Below are positions 38,101 through 49,634 of a DNA stretch of 64,000 nucleotides, in pieces. The stretch covers positions 23,079,377-23,143,376 of the forward strand of contig CM060080.1 of assembly GCA_030533445.1 (NCBI GenBank). The letters run 5' to 3'. The notes below the pieces were generated by a model, which had not been told where the DNA came from, did no database searches, and saw only the letters and a list, made by a program, of their open reading frames with translations. The DNA is from Cyprinodon diabolis. Its lineage: Eukaryota; Chordata; Actinopteri; Cyprinodontiformes; Cyprinodontidae. Position 1 is the stretch's first letter, and each line of letters starts with the position of its first letter. Made by a program: the position numbers and the translations under genes.

Positions 38101-38400
38101 GCAAAGCCTCGTTAGCTACATGTGACCCTAACCTGAACAGCGTTAGTAAAAGCTGTACAGCTAACTTAAACATCTCTGTTATTGTTTGCACTGTTTAACA
38201 ACCGGTCATGCTTACAACAATGTAATACAAAAGCAATTTGATAGGGAAATGACATCAAAGCGTGCAGTTAGCATTAGCATCAAGCTAACTGCTCATTGCT
38301 GTTCTTTCATTCCGTCTCACCAGTGCCAATTGTTGACATTTGTCGCGTCAGCTCTCTCCTCCACGATCCAACGAGGGTCTCCTTCACCCCACTTCGCCAT
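32131..38400 (-). CDS. ahsa1: Activator of HSP90 ATPase 1 (AHSA1), complete, nine exons
   Basis: AHSA1 is the cytosolic cochaperone that binds the HSP90 middle and N-terminal domains and speeds ATP hydrolysis. Exons: 38400-38321, 36554-36364, 36030-35948, 35841-35724, 35449-35358, 35234-35106, 34994-34893, 34793-34742 and 32303-32131. Every junction is GT-AG and the phases fit, totalling 1020 nt (339 residues plus stop) against 338 in human. Residues 1-27 contain 'MAKWGEGDPRWIVEERAD' and the NxNNWHW motif (21-27) needed for ATPase stimulation. The Aha1 N-terminal domain follows ('GEASINNRKGKLIFFYEW', 'VPNLSDEN', 'EPDTPLINLMK'), then a short variable linker ('FTQGMILPTANG'), then the C-terminal START-like AHSA1 domain ('FLTSPAELYRVF', 'KFRLLEGNVFGEFTELV', 'WRFNNWP'), ending FGYGARLF. 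No damage is visible. The linker is the least conserved part. The gene converges with the drap1-like gene and diverges from cdca4. Confidence 0.96.
33946..34279. mobile_element. hAT MITE with 'GTATCGG' repeats, 8-bp target duplication
   Basis: It starts TAGTGTTGCGCC and ends GGTGCAACACTA. The flanks are perfect CTAAAATG duplications (33938-33945, 34280-34287). Subterminal copies of 'ggtatcggt'/'accgatacc' occur in both orientations, typical of hAT transposase-binding clusters. It lies in the last intron of ahsa1, inside an older repeat rich in 'actaaaact'. Confidence 0.88.
35577..35692 (+). repeat. tRNA-derived SINE, 5'-truncated
   Basis: 'gttgtgagttcgcaacccgct' contains a B-box-like core (GGTTGTGAGTTCGCAAC), followed by 'ccactgggtctctgagcaagacttaac', a body common to fish tRNA SINEs. 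The A-box part is worn. It lies in an ahsa1 intron. Confidence 0.65.
36775..37215. other. CpG-rich block in ahsa1 intron 1, probable transposon fragment
   Basis: GC- and CpG-rich in contrast to the rest of the intron, with a 145-codon open frame on the minus strand that includes 'MDNYDEKLICLFANSD'. No known domain and no splice signals fitting ahsa1. 'gcgtcaccacgccccccgg' on the minus strand resembles ends seen in fish DNA transposons. Function unknown. Confidence 0.4.
37216..38320. other. ahsa1 intron 1, remaining part
   Basis: AT-rich, no exon or clear repeat. The end near 38050-38320 is more balanced, as expected close to a first exon. Confidence 0.5.
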
Positions 38401-38508
38401 TTGTGCAGATAAATAAGAGATATAATTTAATACAGAACGCTGAATGTGGCAGAGAACCGGAGGTCTCGCTGTCAGTCTGCCGGGTGGTTGTCCGCCGCAC
38501 GCTGCTGC

Positions 38509-38516
38509 TTCTAGAA
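38509..38516 (-). promoter_or_regulatory. Candidate heat-shock element upstream of ahsa1
   Basis: TTCTAGAA is a tail-to-tail pair of nGAAn heat-shock units about 110 bp upstream of the ahsa1 start codon. Further GAA/TTC units lie at 38552-38600. AHSA1 is known to be heat-inducible in vertebrates, so HSF1 control is plausible, but two perfect units are fewer than a strong element usually has. Confidence 0.45.
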
Positions 38517-38944
38517 ACCTCTTGAGGTGTTCCTGCGTTTATTCTCCGAACATAGAAAATGCTTGAAACGGAACTTTGTAGAAAAAGGTAAAGGTTCCGC
38601 CTTACCGGAAGTTGTGTTTCGGATCGGCAGTCCTCCGTCTGGAATGTACTGCAAGACTTTTGTAATAAGAATAAAAAAAGCATTTCATTTTTTATAACCA
38701 AAGTTTATTTCTGTCTTGATAACTTATTTTCAGATTTGAGAATAACACTACCATATTTTAGTGTCAGGTGACTTTGCTTAAAAATAATGACGGCCAAGTC
38801 CTCCTTCAAATCTTTAAATCATTTTATTTTAATATATTTTGAGTGATACAACAATGTATAGCATCACTAGCAGTGCATTTAAAAATCAGAGAGATTGCTT
38901 TTATTGGTTTTCTCAAACTTGAATTTTTGAGATTGCCTAATCTT

Positions 38945-39040
38945 TTAGACCAGAGGTCTTCAACAGGGGGTTCGCGACCCCTTGGGGGGAACGGAGGTAC
39001 TGCATGGGGGTTGCGAAAGTTTTGGTTGATTAGACTTTAA
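38945..39040. repeat. Repeat fragment ('agaggtcttcaacagggggttcgcga' type)
   Basis: GC-rich 'ttcgcgacccctt' sequence in otherwise AT-rich DNA matches a common fish non-autonomous DNA transposon from memory. The boundaries are not sharp. Confidence 0.45.
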
Positions 39041-40954
39041 ATACACATTAACTTTAAATACACAATAACATAAATTGTGTTATATCGAACTGATTCTCGG
39101 GCGCCGAACAATAGCAGCCCACTGCTCCCCAAAGGGATGGGTTAAATCAGAGAGTGAATTTTGTTGCATTGTACTTATGACAGTGTAATGACAATAACGT
39201 TGTTTTTTTTTTGTAGTTAGATATTTCAAGACTTTCTTATAATTTTGATGACTGTGTCTTACAATAATGAAAGAGAAAATCCCACATTACATGTCTGTAA
39301 ATATTAGTATAGCCATATCAGCTGATAACTCAGAACTCACCAGTTAGAGCTTATGTTGGTGACCGGGATTTTAATTGGGATGTTGAGGGCAGACAGCTTA
39401 AGATAGGCTGGCAACCTACTGTACCTTACGTTACATAACCTCAGTGAGATGGAGCACTGTAGATGTTGGTCTGAGAAGAGAGAGAGAGACAGAAAAATAA
39501 CCTGGACCTCAACATTGCAAAGACCAAAAGCATTTTGATGTCCCTGCAGGTTTTGTAGATTGAGATAGAAAGATTTACCCATCTCCATTGGGAAGCAACT
39601 CAAGCTCAATCAGACTGGATAAAGAGAGATCTTAACATTGGTTTTCAAATCATGCTATGTATTCTTAAATGGATTTGGGTCTGGACTCTTAATTGTCCAT
39701 TCTTATATTATATACATTATAATTTCCCTTTTTTAACTGTTGAACCTTTAATTTCATAATTTTGTTTACTTATGTTTATCAACTAAACCTGGCAATGATA
39801 CTATGGAATACAAACAAAATTTAAAAAGTTTGAAGAGGGGTCTAGTGTCTGCAAGGAGGAGAGGAAAGCCCTGGACCTATGGTGTATAACAGATTCAAAA
39901 TAAGGCAGAGAATAAGCTCAGAAAAATCAGTACAAAAAAATTTATTTGGGTTAATACCATCCAGCTTCCAGATCTTTGAAAATATAAAGAAATCCAAAAT
40001 GTTATCCACATTGTTGAGGACCATGCACAAAAACATCCCAAAAGAAATAAGCTAATAGATTAATGTTATGCCTCATATGCATGCTTAACAAGACCTCAGT
40101 CATGATTGTAGTGCTAAGATGACACAAACTGCAGCTAAAGGTACTTTTTAAATTGGTTCTTACAGCTCTTAGACCCTTTTTAGGTTAGACTATACTAAAT
40201 ACTAATGAATAGTATTGAATGCCAAAAGGAATTATTACAAAGTTATTAATTTTGATTAAATATTATAAATTTAGGGTGCCATCCAACTATCAGGAATTAA
40301 AAGCGAAACAGAACTGACGTCTTCGTCTTTTATTGTGTTACCTGGTGAACTTTTGGATTATAGAACAATACATGTAAAACAAAAAAAACATGTTGACTTC
40401 TGTTTCCCCATATTTACATCAGAGCCAGTGAAAAGAGTCAGAAAATGATCTAACTGAGATGCGGACTTCAACAGCCGGACCAGTTTTACCTCGGATCACA
40501 TCTGTACCCAGCAGAACATCTGCCTCTCCTTCAGTTATTTACAATTTGATGACAATTTGAACAAAAAAAGGCACGGCTGTGTGATTGCAACCCCTGAGTA
40601 ACCGATTTTGTCCAGTCTCAGGATTAACTTAAAAGGAGAGTTCATATCTATTTAAAGGGAACACTACTAAGACACTACTTCAGATATATGAATGACACCT
40701 GGGCAAAAATCTGAGTAAAGGAAGTAGAGATGTTCACCAGACACATTAATTCTATAGTCACATCAACATGGTTCAAAAGAAAGGAAGCTAATGACATCAT
40801 ACTGCCTTTTTGGTCTGTGTGGTCCAGACGGAGAGAGTTTGGAGCCTTTGAGGTTTACCGAAAACAAATCCACACACTAATCAGTACCTTCTTTTGGACT
40901 CTCACCATTCCCTAGAACTCAAATGTATCATCAGAACTCGACAGCAGGGATTTC

Positions 40955-41070
40955 AGAATCCGGTACTCGAGGGTCGGTGTCCTGCACCTTTAGATGCGTC
41001 TATGCCTTACCACACCTGGATCAAATAATTAGATCCTTTGCAGGATTCTGGCTTAATCTGAATACCACAA
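40955..41070. repeat. Fragment of a MITE-like repeat
   Basis: Contains 'ggtactcgagggtcggtgtcctgca' style sequence and a 'cacacctggatcaaata' block, resembling the family at 2505-2670. Only part of an element is present. Confidence 0.45.
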
Positions 41071-41526
41071 ATTGCTCCTAACTCCCATTCCTAGCTCCTA
41101 TCTCTTCAACTTTTCAGGGTCAACAGCGAAAACGCTATCCAGGGTAGGAGAGAAGCTCCAAACTGTTGTGCCGAATTACAGATGTAATTATGTGATGACA
41201 TTGCACATGCATGACACTGTTCAAACATCAACATTCAACAGCCTTTCATAAAAAAAAGACATAAAAACAAAGTTATATAAATTTAGCAAACGGCTTAAGC
41301 TCTTTCTAAAACCACAATAATATAAAGGTGAGAGACACCCTTAACAAGACTCAGCTGTTCACCTACAGCTAAGGGACAGTCTCTGAGGACCAAAATGTTC
41401 ATATTGTGAGCAGAGAAGATAGATGGTTTGACAGAAGAGTGAAAGAAGACATTAACACTATTCAAACAGAAAAAAGTAACTCAAAACATAAGGTTTCAAA
41501 TTTAAGCTGCTGAAAACATGTCGTGT

Positions 41527-42029
41527 AGCTTGAAAAGTTCAGTTTGGGCAACTGCACGTGAAGTTTTCTAGAAGATGTTTCACCTCTCACCCAAGAGGCT
41601 TCTTCAGTTCTAACTAGTGGTGGGGAGCACTATCGACCTGCACTATAGTGTAGCTAATATAGTGTAGTTGACCCCCATGGGGGTCACCTGGGGGTTGTAA
41701 ATTGATGTTAGGGGGTTCTGATGGGTCGTTAACTCCCTCATCAGACTGGTTTCGGTCACATGCCTCATCGAAGTGTGAGTCAGGTGAGGGCAGGTGAGAG
41801 GTGAATCTTCTGGGTATTGTTCCTAAAAGTGCTTTGTAAGTAGATGAAAGTTTATCTCTAAAACCAGCTCCTCTGTTGAGAGATGATTTTTCCAGGTGAA
41901 CAAAGATGGCTTCCTTACCCCTTTGCTCAAACCATCTCAACCTGACCACAAGTTAGAACTCAAGATGCCTCTTGGATGTGAGATGAAACAACTTCACGTC
42001 CAGTTGCCTAAACTGAACTTTTCAAGCTT
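41527..42029 (-). mobile_element. Penelope-like retroelement fragment with inverted terminal repeats
   Basis: The minus strand from 41949 to 41614 encodes 'VRLRWFEQRGKEAIFVHLEK' and 'SSLNRGAGFRDKLSSTY', the region after a GIY-YIG endonuclease in Penelope-like and related elements. It is flanked by inverted copies of about 85 bp: 41527-41615 and 41952-42029, sharing 'gttagaact', 'cttcacgt' and 'aaactgaacttttcaagct'. Terminal repeats in inverted arrangement are known for Penelope-like elements. The endonuclease and reverse transcriptase are missing, so it is dead. Confidence 0.68.
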
Positions 42030-42294
42030 GACCACCATGACCTGGATGACTGAGAATCTTTACTGTCATGTAATTCGGCATGAAGCCCAATACCCAATTA
42101 GTTTCAAAGCAGTTCACACCTTCCTGAATGTGAATAAATATCTCAGTGGGCCAGGATACCAATAGCAATGAAAACGCCCTAACAATGAAGGTGGTGGGTG
42201 TGGGGTGGGGGGGGGGGGCAATCTGAATGCGAACTCAATCTAGTTTTAGTTTTGATCTGCATTACCTGAGCAGGCAATTAACTCATACAATCTA

Positions 42295-43847
42295 CAGGTC
42301 CTTTTCAAAATAATAGCCTATTGTGATAAAGTTCATTATTTTCCATAATGTAATGATAAAACTTGAACATTCATATATTTAAGATTCATTGCACACTAAC
42401 TGAAATATTTCAGGTCTTTTATTGTCTTAATACAAATGATTTTGGCATACAGCTCATGAAAACCCAAAATATCTAAAAAAAAATTAACATTAAAAAAGGC
42501 CTCAAAAAGAGCTACGCACTTATCATCTGAATCAACAAATTAACTCTAAACACGTGAGAAAGATTCCTGAGGCCTTTAAAACTCCCAGCCTGCTTCATCA
42601 CTCAAAACCCCAATCATGGGTAAGACTGCCGACCTGACTGCTGTCCAGAAGGCCATCATTGACACCCTCAAGCAAGAGGGTATGAAACAGAACGATATTT
42701 CTGAATAGGCTGTTCCCAGAGTGCTGTATCAAGGCACCTCAGTGGGAAGTCTGTGGGAAGTAAAAAGTGTGGCAGAAAACGCTGCACAATGAGAAGAGGT
42801 GACCGGACCCTGAGGAAGATTGTGTAGAAGGGCAGATTCCAGACCTTGGGGGACCTGCGGAAGCAGTGGACTAAGTCTGGAGTAGAAACATCCAAAGCCG
42901 CCGTGCACAGGCGCATGCAGGAAATGGGCTACGGTTGCCGCATTCCCCAGGTCAAGCCACTTTTGAACCATAAACAGTAGCAGAGGCGCCTGACCTGGGC
43001 TAGAGAGAAGCATCACTGGACTGTTGCTCAGTTTTGCATGTAATTAGGGAATCAAGGTGCCAGAGTCTGGAGCAAGACTGGGGAGAAGGAAATGCCAGAA
43101 GTCCAGTGTCAAGTACCCACAGTCAGTGATGGTCTGGGGTGCCATGTCAGCTGCTGGTGTTGTTCCACTGTGTTTTATCAAATGCAAGGTCAATGCAGCT
43201 ACCTATCAGGAGATTTTGGAGCACTTCATGCTTCCATCTGCTGAAAAGTTTTATGGAGATGAAGATTTCATTTTTCAGCACGACCTGACACCTGCTCACA
43301 GTGCCAAAACCACTGGTAAATGGTTTACTGACCACGGTATCACTCTGCTCAATTGGCCTGCCAACTCTCCTGACCTGAGCCCCATAGAGAATCTGTAGGA
43401 TATTGTGAAGAGAAAGTTGAGAGACACAAGACCCAACACTGTGGATGAGCTAAAGGCAGCTATCGAAGCATCCTGGGCCTCCATAGCACCTCAGCCACAG
43501 GCTGATTGCCTCCATGTCATGGCGCATTGAAGGAGTCATTTCTGTAAAAGGATTCCCCACCAAATATTGAGTGCATAACTGTACAAAATTATTTGAAGGT
43601 TGACTTTTTTTGTATTAAGAGCACTTTTTATTTATTGGTCGGATGAAATATGCTAATTTTGTGAGATAGGAATTTTGGGTTTTCATGAGCTGTATGCCAA
43701 AATCATCTGTATTAAGACAATAAAAGACCTGAAATATTTCAGTTAGTGTGCAATAAATCTAAAATGAATGAATGTTCAAGTTTTATCATTACATTATGGA
43801 AATTAATGAACTTTATCACAATATGCTTATTTTCTGAGAAGGACCTA
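42295..43847 (+). mobile_element. Tc1/mariner-family DNA transposon, inactive
   Basis: Terminal inverted repeats of roughly 200 bp start at CAGGTCCTTTTCA (42295) and end at ...GAGAAGGACCT near 43847, flanked by TA target duplications (42293-42294 and 43848-43849). Both ends carry the same internal block 'tttggcatacagctcatgaa' in opposite orientation. The body holds a degraded transposase reading left to right. The sequence matches a very common fish Tc1 family. Confidence 0.93.
42616..43570 (+). pseudogene. Tc1-type transposase, degraded
   Basis: It starts MGKTADLTAVQKAIIDTLKQ, the paired-type helix-turn-helix of fish Tc1 transposases. A small deletion near 42706 breaks the frame, further stops follow, and a larger deletion around 43030 removes the part that should carry the first catalytic Asp. 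The 3' part is open from 43057 to 43395, with 'VMVWGAMSAAGVVPL', FQHD (second Asp) and 'NSPDLSPIENL' (the Glu), then a TAG where Trp is usual. It cannot make a working enzyme. Confidence 0.9.
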
Positions 43848-44399
43848 TAAAGTAGTGCAACTTTATAGATTATTTCCAAGCTTTAGAGCTTGGAAATAAT
43901 CTTTTAACAGCTTTGAAATGAGAAAACCCTTCAAATCTTTCAGCCACAAAAACTGATGTCAAGTTTTGTTTAATGTATTTATTTAAAGGGATTTCAGTGT
44001 CATGGTCTGCTCAATGAGACCTAAAAGTGAGATCATGTTTTATAAACTAAGCCTGATTTCCCAACTTAGGTAAATGGACTGATTTAGGGGTATCAGATTA
44101 AAGAAAATAATATTTTTTCATTGAAAAATGAAAATCTTCAGGGGTATGAATACTTTTACAAGGCACAGTTTGTTACTAATCAAAAAAGGATTCAAATACA
44201 TACAAAAACATAATTTTAATAGTGTTATGTGCTGGTTAAAAATGGGATCAAAATGCTTAAAAATGGATAAAAATAGTGCGAAGAGTTGTTTTTTTTTGTA
44301 ACAGCCTTTCAATTGTTTGTTTAAAGGGTTGCTGGTGGAGAAGAGAAGGGAGAAATCATTAAAGAGGAATCCCAAGCATATGGCTGGCTTTTGTCGGCT

Positions 44400-44562
44400 C
44401 CCCTCCCCCTCCTGCCGTCCGCTCCGCAGCAGCAGCAGCAGCAGGACGGAGCTACTTCAGTTTTTGAAGCCGTGGCATGAATGATCTCATCTGAACCTGA
44501 TCTCCGCTTTCTCTGCCGTCGATCCTATGACCGAGACGGGAAGAAAATAACAGAAACACGAG
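44400..44562 (+). other. cdca4: Probable non-coding first exon and promoter of cdca4
   Basis: A GC-rich, CpG-bearing stretch begins near 44395 and includes a (GCA)n run at about 44428-44443. It ends at a strong donor, CACGAG|GTGAGT (exon end 44562). The cdca4 coding exon begins with an acceptor (ttccag, AG at 53500-53501) a few bases before its ATG, so an upstream 5'UTR exon is required. This is the best candidate on the same strand. The exon's 5' end is not determined. Confidence 0.6.
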
Positions 44563-47500
44563 GTGAGTCCTGCCACCCAACCACCGGCAGCGGGGTTTTT
44601 AAGCAGGCACCGGGGTGAACGGCTGTTTTTTTGGGGGAACTTTACAACCCAGTCGCGGCGAAAACTCTTGTTTTCGGCCAGAAAGGAGGAAGGACCGAGG
44701 GGGGATGATGGGTGGGTGGGCGCTGTTAGCTCATTAGCTTTCCGCTACCTAGCCTTATGGATCGGGGGGGGCAAATGGGACCAGGCGCGCGCCAATAATT
44801 TTATAACTGTACGGATGCCGTGTTCTCAATTTTATCTGTTCATTTACAGGCACTCTGGGAGACCTGTTCGGGAACCGTAGCCGAGCTAACCGGCTGTTAG
44901 CTCCCAGCGCAAAATGGCCTCATTGTGGCTGGAAAGACAAAGCACGCGGCGCTAACGGTTAAAGTCCCCCCTAAACGCCTTAATGCGTTTAAACATAATG
45001 GAAACAGCGTTTCATCGAATGTGAAATGGGGAAACTATATCTGCCGTGCTTAAAATGCTGTTTATTAAAGCGGTAAATGAAGGTTTTTCGGAGTGAGGCG
45101 GTGGGGGATGGGTCCTGCGAGGAGCCATTGACGTAAAGCGAGGGTGGATTTTGTTTGGCCCCAAAGCGCTAAACGACAAACACTTCAGTGTTTGCATTTT
45201 AAACCGTGTAATGTCGTTAGTTACAAATCTAAGTATAACTGAGCTACTGTAAACCTAGTATTATATGTGCAATTTGAGTAACTGGGCCTTTGAAATTCAT
45301 TTCCTGGTACTGCAACAGTGCTGCTCCAGTCCCAGTTTTTGGCTTAAACCGTTAAAACATTGCATCATGTAAAAGTCACTATACATAAAACACCTGTTTT
45401 AAATAGATATTAATATTAACAACTTATACTGTAAATTATATAAATCTTAGCCTACAGAATTTGGCACAGAAATGCATTTTAAAAATTTGATTTAGAGTAA
45501 AAATAATTGGATAAAGGTCATACCTTGAAATTAAGGAGAATAAAACAAATAAATTTAGTTCTTAATACAATTACAAACATTATATGTAAACAAAAAAACC
45601 TAATTGATAATACAACAAGGATACACAACACATATATGTATATTTTTATACAGTCCCCAAGTTGAATGACCTGTGCTGGGATCAGGTAACTAAAGGTTAT
45701 CTAACTTAACAGTTTAAAAACCTCAAAATAATTAAGTTCTACACAGATTTCTACCGTTTCTTTAAAATGAGATGGCAAAGAAACGAGTGGAAGGACAGGT
45801 TTTTCTCTCACTTTGTAGAATGTGGTGAAACTATCCTTTCCCCGGAAGTTGCTGCACACTGCCAATCAGCTGGCAAAAAAAGTTTCCTGGCAAAAAAACT
45901 TTCCTCTTTTCAAAATCCATCTTAAGTCACAAAAAAATAAAAAGTAAATAGGTGTAAAACTCTTCAATATTTTAACTGTGAATTTGTTTGTTTTATATTT
46001 TTTTTCTGAAGTCTTACAATCAAAGTAATAAATGGATCAGTCATACAGTTTTAAATCATAAAATGAAAATGTCATGACGGTTCCTGTTTTTAGCCAGCTA
46101 GTAATTTAAAGCTCTCATCTGAAGGTCGGTGCTTTAAGCTTTACCCTATGCCAAATTTTAGCCTATTTAATTGAATAAGACAGGAAGTACTTCAGAGGTT
46201 ATCGTACTTGTTTTGTTGCGTTCCAGTTGTACTTAGAAGTCGGGCTGTTGAACAGCTGAGTAGGTTTGCTCAACTCAACAATTGACAAAAGTCTGAATCC
46301 ATTTGAGAAATCGGATCAACGTGACCATACTAAATTACAGCGTTTAAGATTGCTGCGACTCGCATTAACGATCGTCAAGCCTTTCTGCCCTGCAGAAGTA
46401 AACATGTAAAGTACTGTAAGCTCACCATAAACAAATTGCTAATGCCATTTTAGCTTTAGCTTCAGGATTGGCTTTAATTGTTTAGCTACCTACGTTTTTC
46501 ACTGTTATAGAAATTTGGACTTACTGCAGATCGGTAGAGGTTTTAGGGAAAAAAAAGCCTAGCATGATGCCTCAAAGCCAAATGGACATTCCTCTTTCTA
46601 AAACTCCAATAACCATATGCTCATATTAAAATAAAGCAATCTACAGCAGGCGTTGGTTTGTGGTAGTGTTTACTTAGGCTGTGTCTGAGCATCCACCCTA
46701 TCCCATAAGCCCTCAAACACTATATAGAGCGGAAACTTTATAGTGAACAAGGTTAACTTACCTGTCACATGACTCCGCCTCCCTGCTCTGTACCTGCACC
46801 AACTCTGTGGCCCATGTAGGGTAGTGACAGCCGGCCACTGTGACAACAAATCCCATAATGCTTTACGAGAAGAGCTATCGCAAAGCAATCTGGGATAAAT
46901 CTGCTCATCTAGTGACCATAGATGATCACTACTTTTCAAGATGCATTGTGGGAAATTAAATTTTGGACAGTCTTTTTAAATGGCGTAATCACAATATAGT
47001 GCCCTATATAGCTATTTGGGTGGACGTTGGTTTGCCCTTTTCCTTAATTTCTTTCGAACCTTGGCTTGGCAAATCTTCACTAACTTGGCTCTATTACTTC
47101 CTTGTTTGCTCTTAGCGTATGAGCAATTTGTGCCTTTGCTCACAAGGAATACAAAATGGCAAAAACATGTAAAACGTCATAATAAAATAAATATCGTCGA
47201 CATTGAACCATAACTTAATTAAATGGCCATTGTATATAAACCAACTGGGCTACTAGTGGAAAAAAATGGTTAAGTTATAGGTAACAACAAGGCCCCTTTA
47301 GAACTGATAACGTAATATCTTATTTACCTATATTTGGGAATAACAGCACTTTAATATAAAAAATTTTCAGCAGTATTATTTGATTGCTCTTTATTAACTG
47401 GTTAGCCATTGTTGGTGTTAATAGTGTTATGAAAAACTGATAACCAAGTGAGTTTTGACCGTCTTGTACAATGAATGAATTAACGAGGTACAAATCATAA

Positions 47501-48238
47501 GAAGTGATTTGAAAAATATCAAAAGCTTTGTTTTCTTTATCCACAAATTGAATGTTGTACATTAGGTGAGGATTGGTGGGAATTTTTCATTCCAGTTAAG
47601 TGGGAAATGTGCTCTTATTCCGAGTACAAACAGGATGCATCATATTAATTTCTTCTAGGTTTTATCTTTAGGTAAATACAAAAAAATCAACCCTACTTTT
47701 TGTTTAACTGATCTGGATTTAAGATGTTTTCTTCCATTTTACGTTGTTGGATAAGCAAAGTATGAAGGTATAAAAAGTGTATTCTTAATTTTGAAGCATC
47801 ATTTGTTAAATACTTCCTACTTTTTACATAAAAAAAACATTTTTAAACATGCTATTGGTGTTTTTCAAAAGTTTGCATCTTAACTCCCCCAAATGCTGTG
47901 CTCAGTCTTTCAAATGTTACATGAAAAAAGAAGTGTTTCCTCTCTGTATAGTGGTTTACCAATGGTCTCTGGAGTTGGACTTCCTGACTGTCTTTGATTT
48001 CTGTCTCATTTCCTTTCACATCACTGTTTTCTTCTAAAGACACTAATTCTGTTTAACTAAAACTTTCATTGTAGAAGATGCATCCAAAATGGTTTTCTTA
48101 AGTTTTTTTTTTTTGGTCTTTGGTAATTGTTTAAACTGTGTATATTGCCCACAAATGTTATTTTAGGCAAATGATGACTAAAAAGGTGTGTAGCCACATA
48201 AGCCGTTTTGTGTTCATTGGAACCACTGGTGTGAACAG
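44563..48238. other. cdca4 intron, left part
   Basis: The first about 600 bp is CpG-rich and continues the promoter island. The rest is AT-rich with the repeat at 46676. No coding exon is seen. Confidence 0.5.
46676..47035. repeat. MITE-like repeat with 'CACTATATAGAGC' core
   Basis: Starts 'ggctgtgtctgagcatccaccc' and ends 'gccctatatagctatttgggtggacg'. The two edges are imperfect inverted copies. A related left part is present at 12052-12235. Confidence 0.55.
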
Positions 48239-48246
48239 ATTATAAC

Positions 48247-49634
48247 TAGAGATGCACCAATCAGATCTATGGCTAAATCCTTTTTTTTTTTTTTTTTGGT
48301 AATTCTTCATATAGTTCTTCAAGCTTCGATAACTTAGGTATAAACTAAACCTTCCTGTTTTGAGACAACATTATGTGTGTGAGCAGCAGCCGTTTCTCTC
48401 TGTGACTATGAGGATGTTTTTTTTTTAATGCTTAGCTTTTTAAGGGTAGAGTAAAGGTGTCAGTTTTGTTTTAAGTTACGGCTTGGGCTACGGCTTGGTA
48501 TTAAAGTGAAAGTATCGAAACGTTGTGAAATTTCTACTTAATTGTTAGCTGTTATCTAAAGTTAGTTGCTATCTAAAAAAAATTTCAAAAGTAAAGTATT
48601 AGAAAAAATCTTAATCAAGTACTCAATGTCTCTTCTACTATTTAAAACGGTGTAACAAGATTGACGTTGATATAAATGTAACATTTTAAAACTAATAAAA
48701 ACTCATGGAAAAATACTCCGGCACAAGAAACACTTTTATTAATTTTTTAGCATGAAACATGTATCAAATTCTTACAGTGTTTAACAAAGTAAACCATCTC
48801 CAGTGACGATATATACCTTTTTATTGTATTTTTCCTGACATAAATTATTATGGTCTCAGCAGATAAAAATACCATTAAAACAAATATTTTTTAGCCAAAA
48901 ACATTTAAATCTAAATGAATCAAATTAAAAACGTTTAACTGTCTGTGTGGATTGTGCTTGTTTTTTTTACAGTAAAGTTACTCGCAGTGGGTAGAAAAGC
49001 TAAAAACTGAACTCGAGCAGCGACATTATCTAAAAACAAAAACAAAAAAACGGTTCAATTAAGCTACTTATAAGAACATGTTTGTCAAAAAGTTACTCAA
49101 ATAAATGTAACTATTTACAACCCATCTCTGGGTTTTGGATACAGTTAGGTTGGTATAGATAATTAGGTTTAGGGCCATGGTTAGTTCATGGGAAGGGTAA
49201 AAATGGTGGTCAGTTCAAGGAGCTCAGTAATTAGTTAAAAAAGGTTTGGGTTTAGAGAGAGAGCAGTTGCTGTGAATTAGGAGGTTTTATAAGACTGCAA
49301 AAGAAAGTAAATTCTTATCATAATGTGGTTTGTAAACCTGCTGTCTGGTGCAGCTGCAGTAGAAAACAGTTTTTTCTCCAGAAGCTTCTTACATCCGTGC
49401 TTCTTCTGATGTCGTTTTCAAGGCTTCGATAATATTAAAAGGAAAGGTTTTGTCTTGAATTCCCAGAGGAACCATTTCTATCCTAAAAACCAAAGAAATA
49501 ACGCAAGCTGGTTCTCCTGAGTCGTGGTGTGTTCACTGATTAAAAATAAATTAGATTTTTAAGTTTCATTAAAGACTAGACAATCAAAAAAAAGTTATGT
49601 TTTAATCACCTGGTAATTTATTGGTGCATCTCTA
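48247..49634. mobile_element. Non-autonomous hAT element, 1.39 kb, 8-bp target duplication
   Basis: The ends are TAGAGATGCACCAAT and its reverse complement ATTGGTGCATCTCTA. Perfect 8-bp duplications ATTATAAC flank it at 48239-48246 and 49635-49642. Inside there is AT-rich sequence with no transposase frame. It sits in the cdca4 intron. Confidence 0.88.

Noticed and set aside
44563..44880. 105-codon frame after the cdca4 5' exon
   Set aside because: It starts inside the splice donor, lies in CpG-rich intron sequence and shows no known domain.
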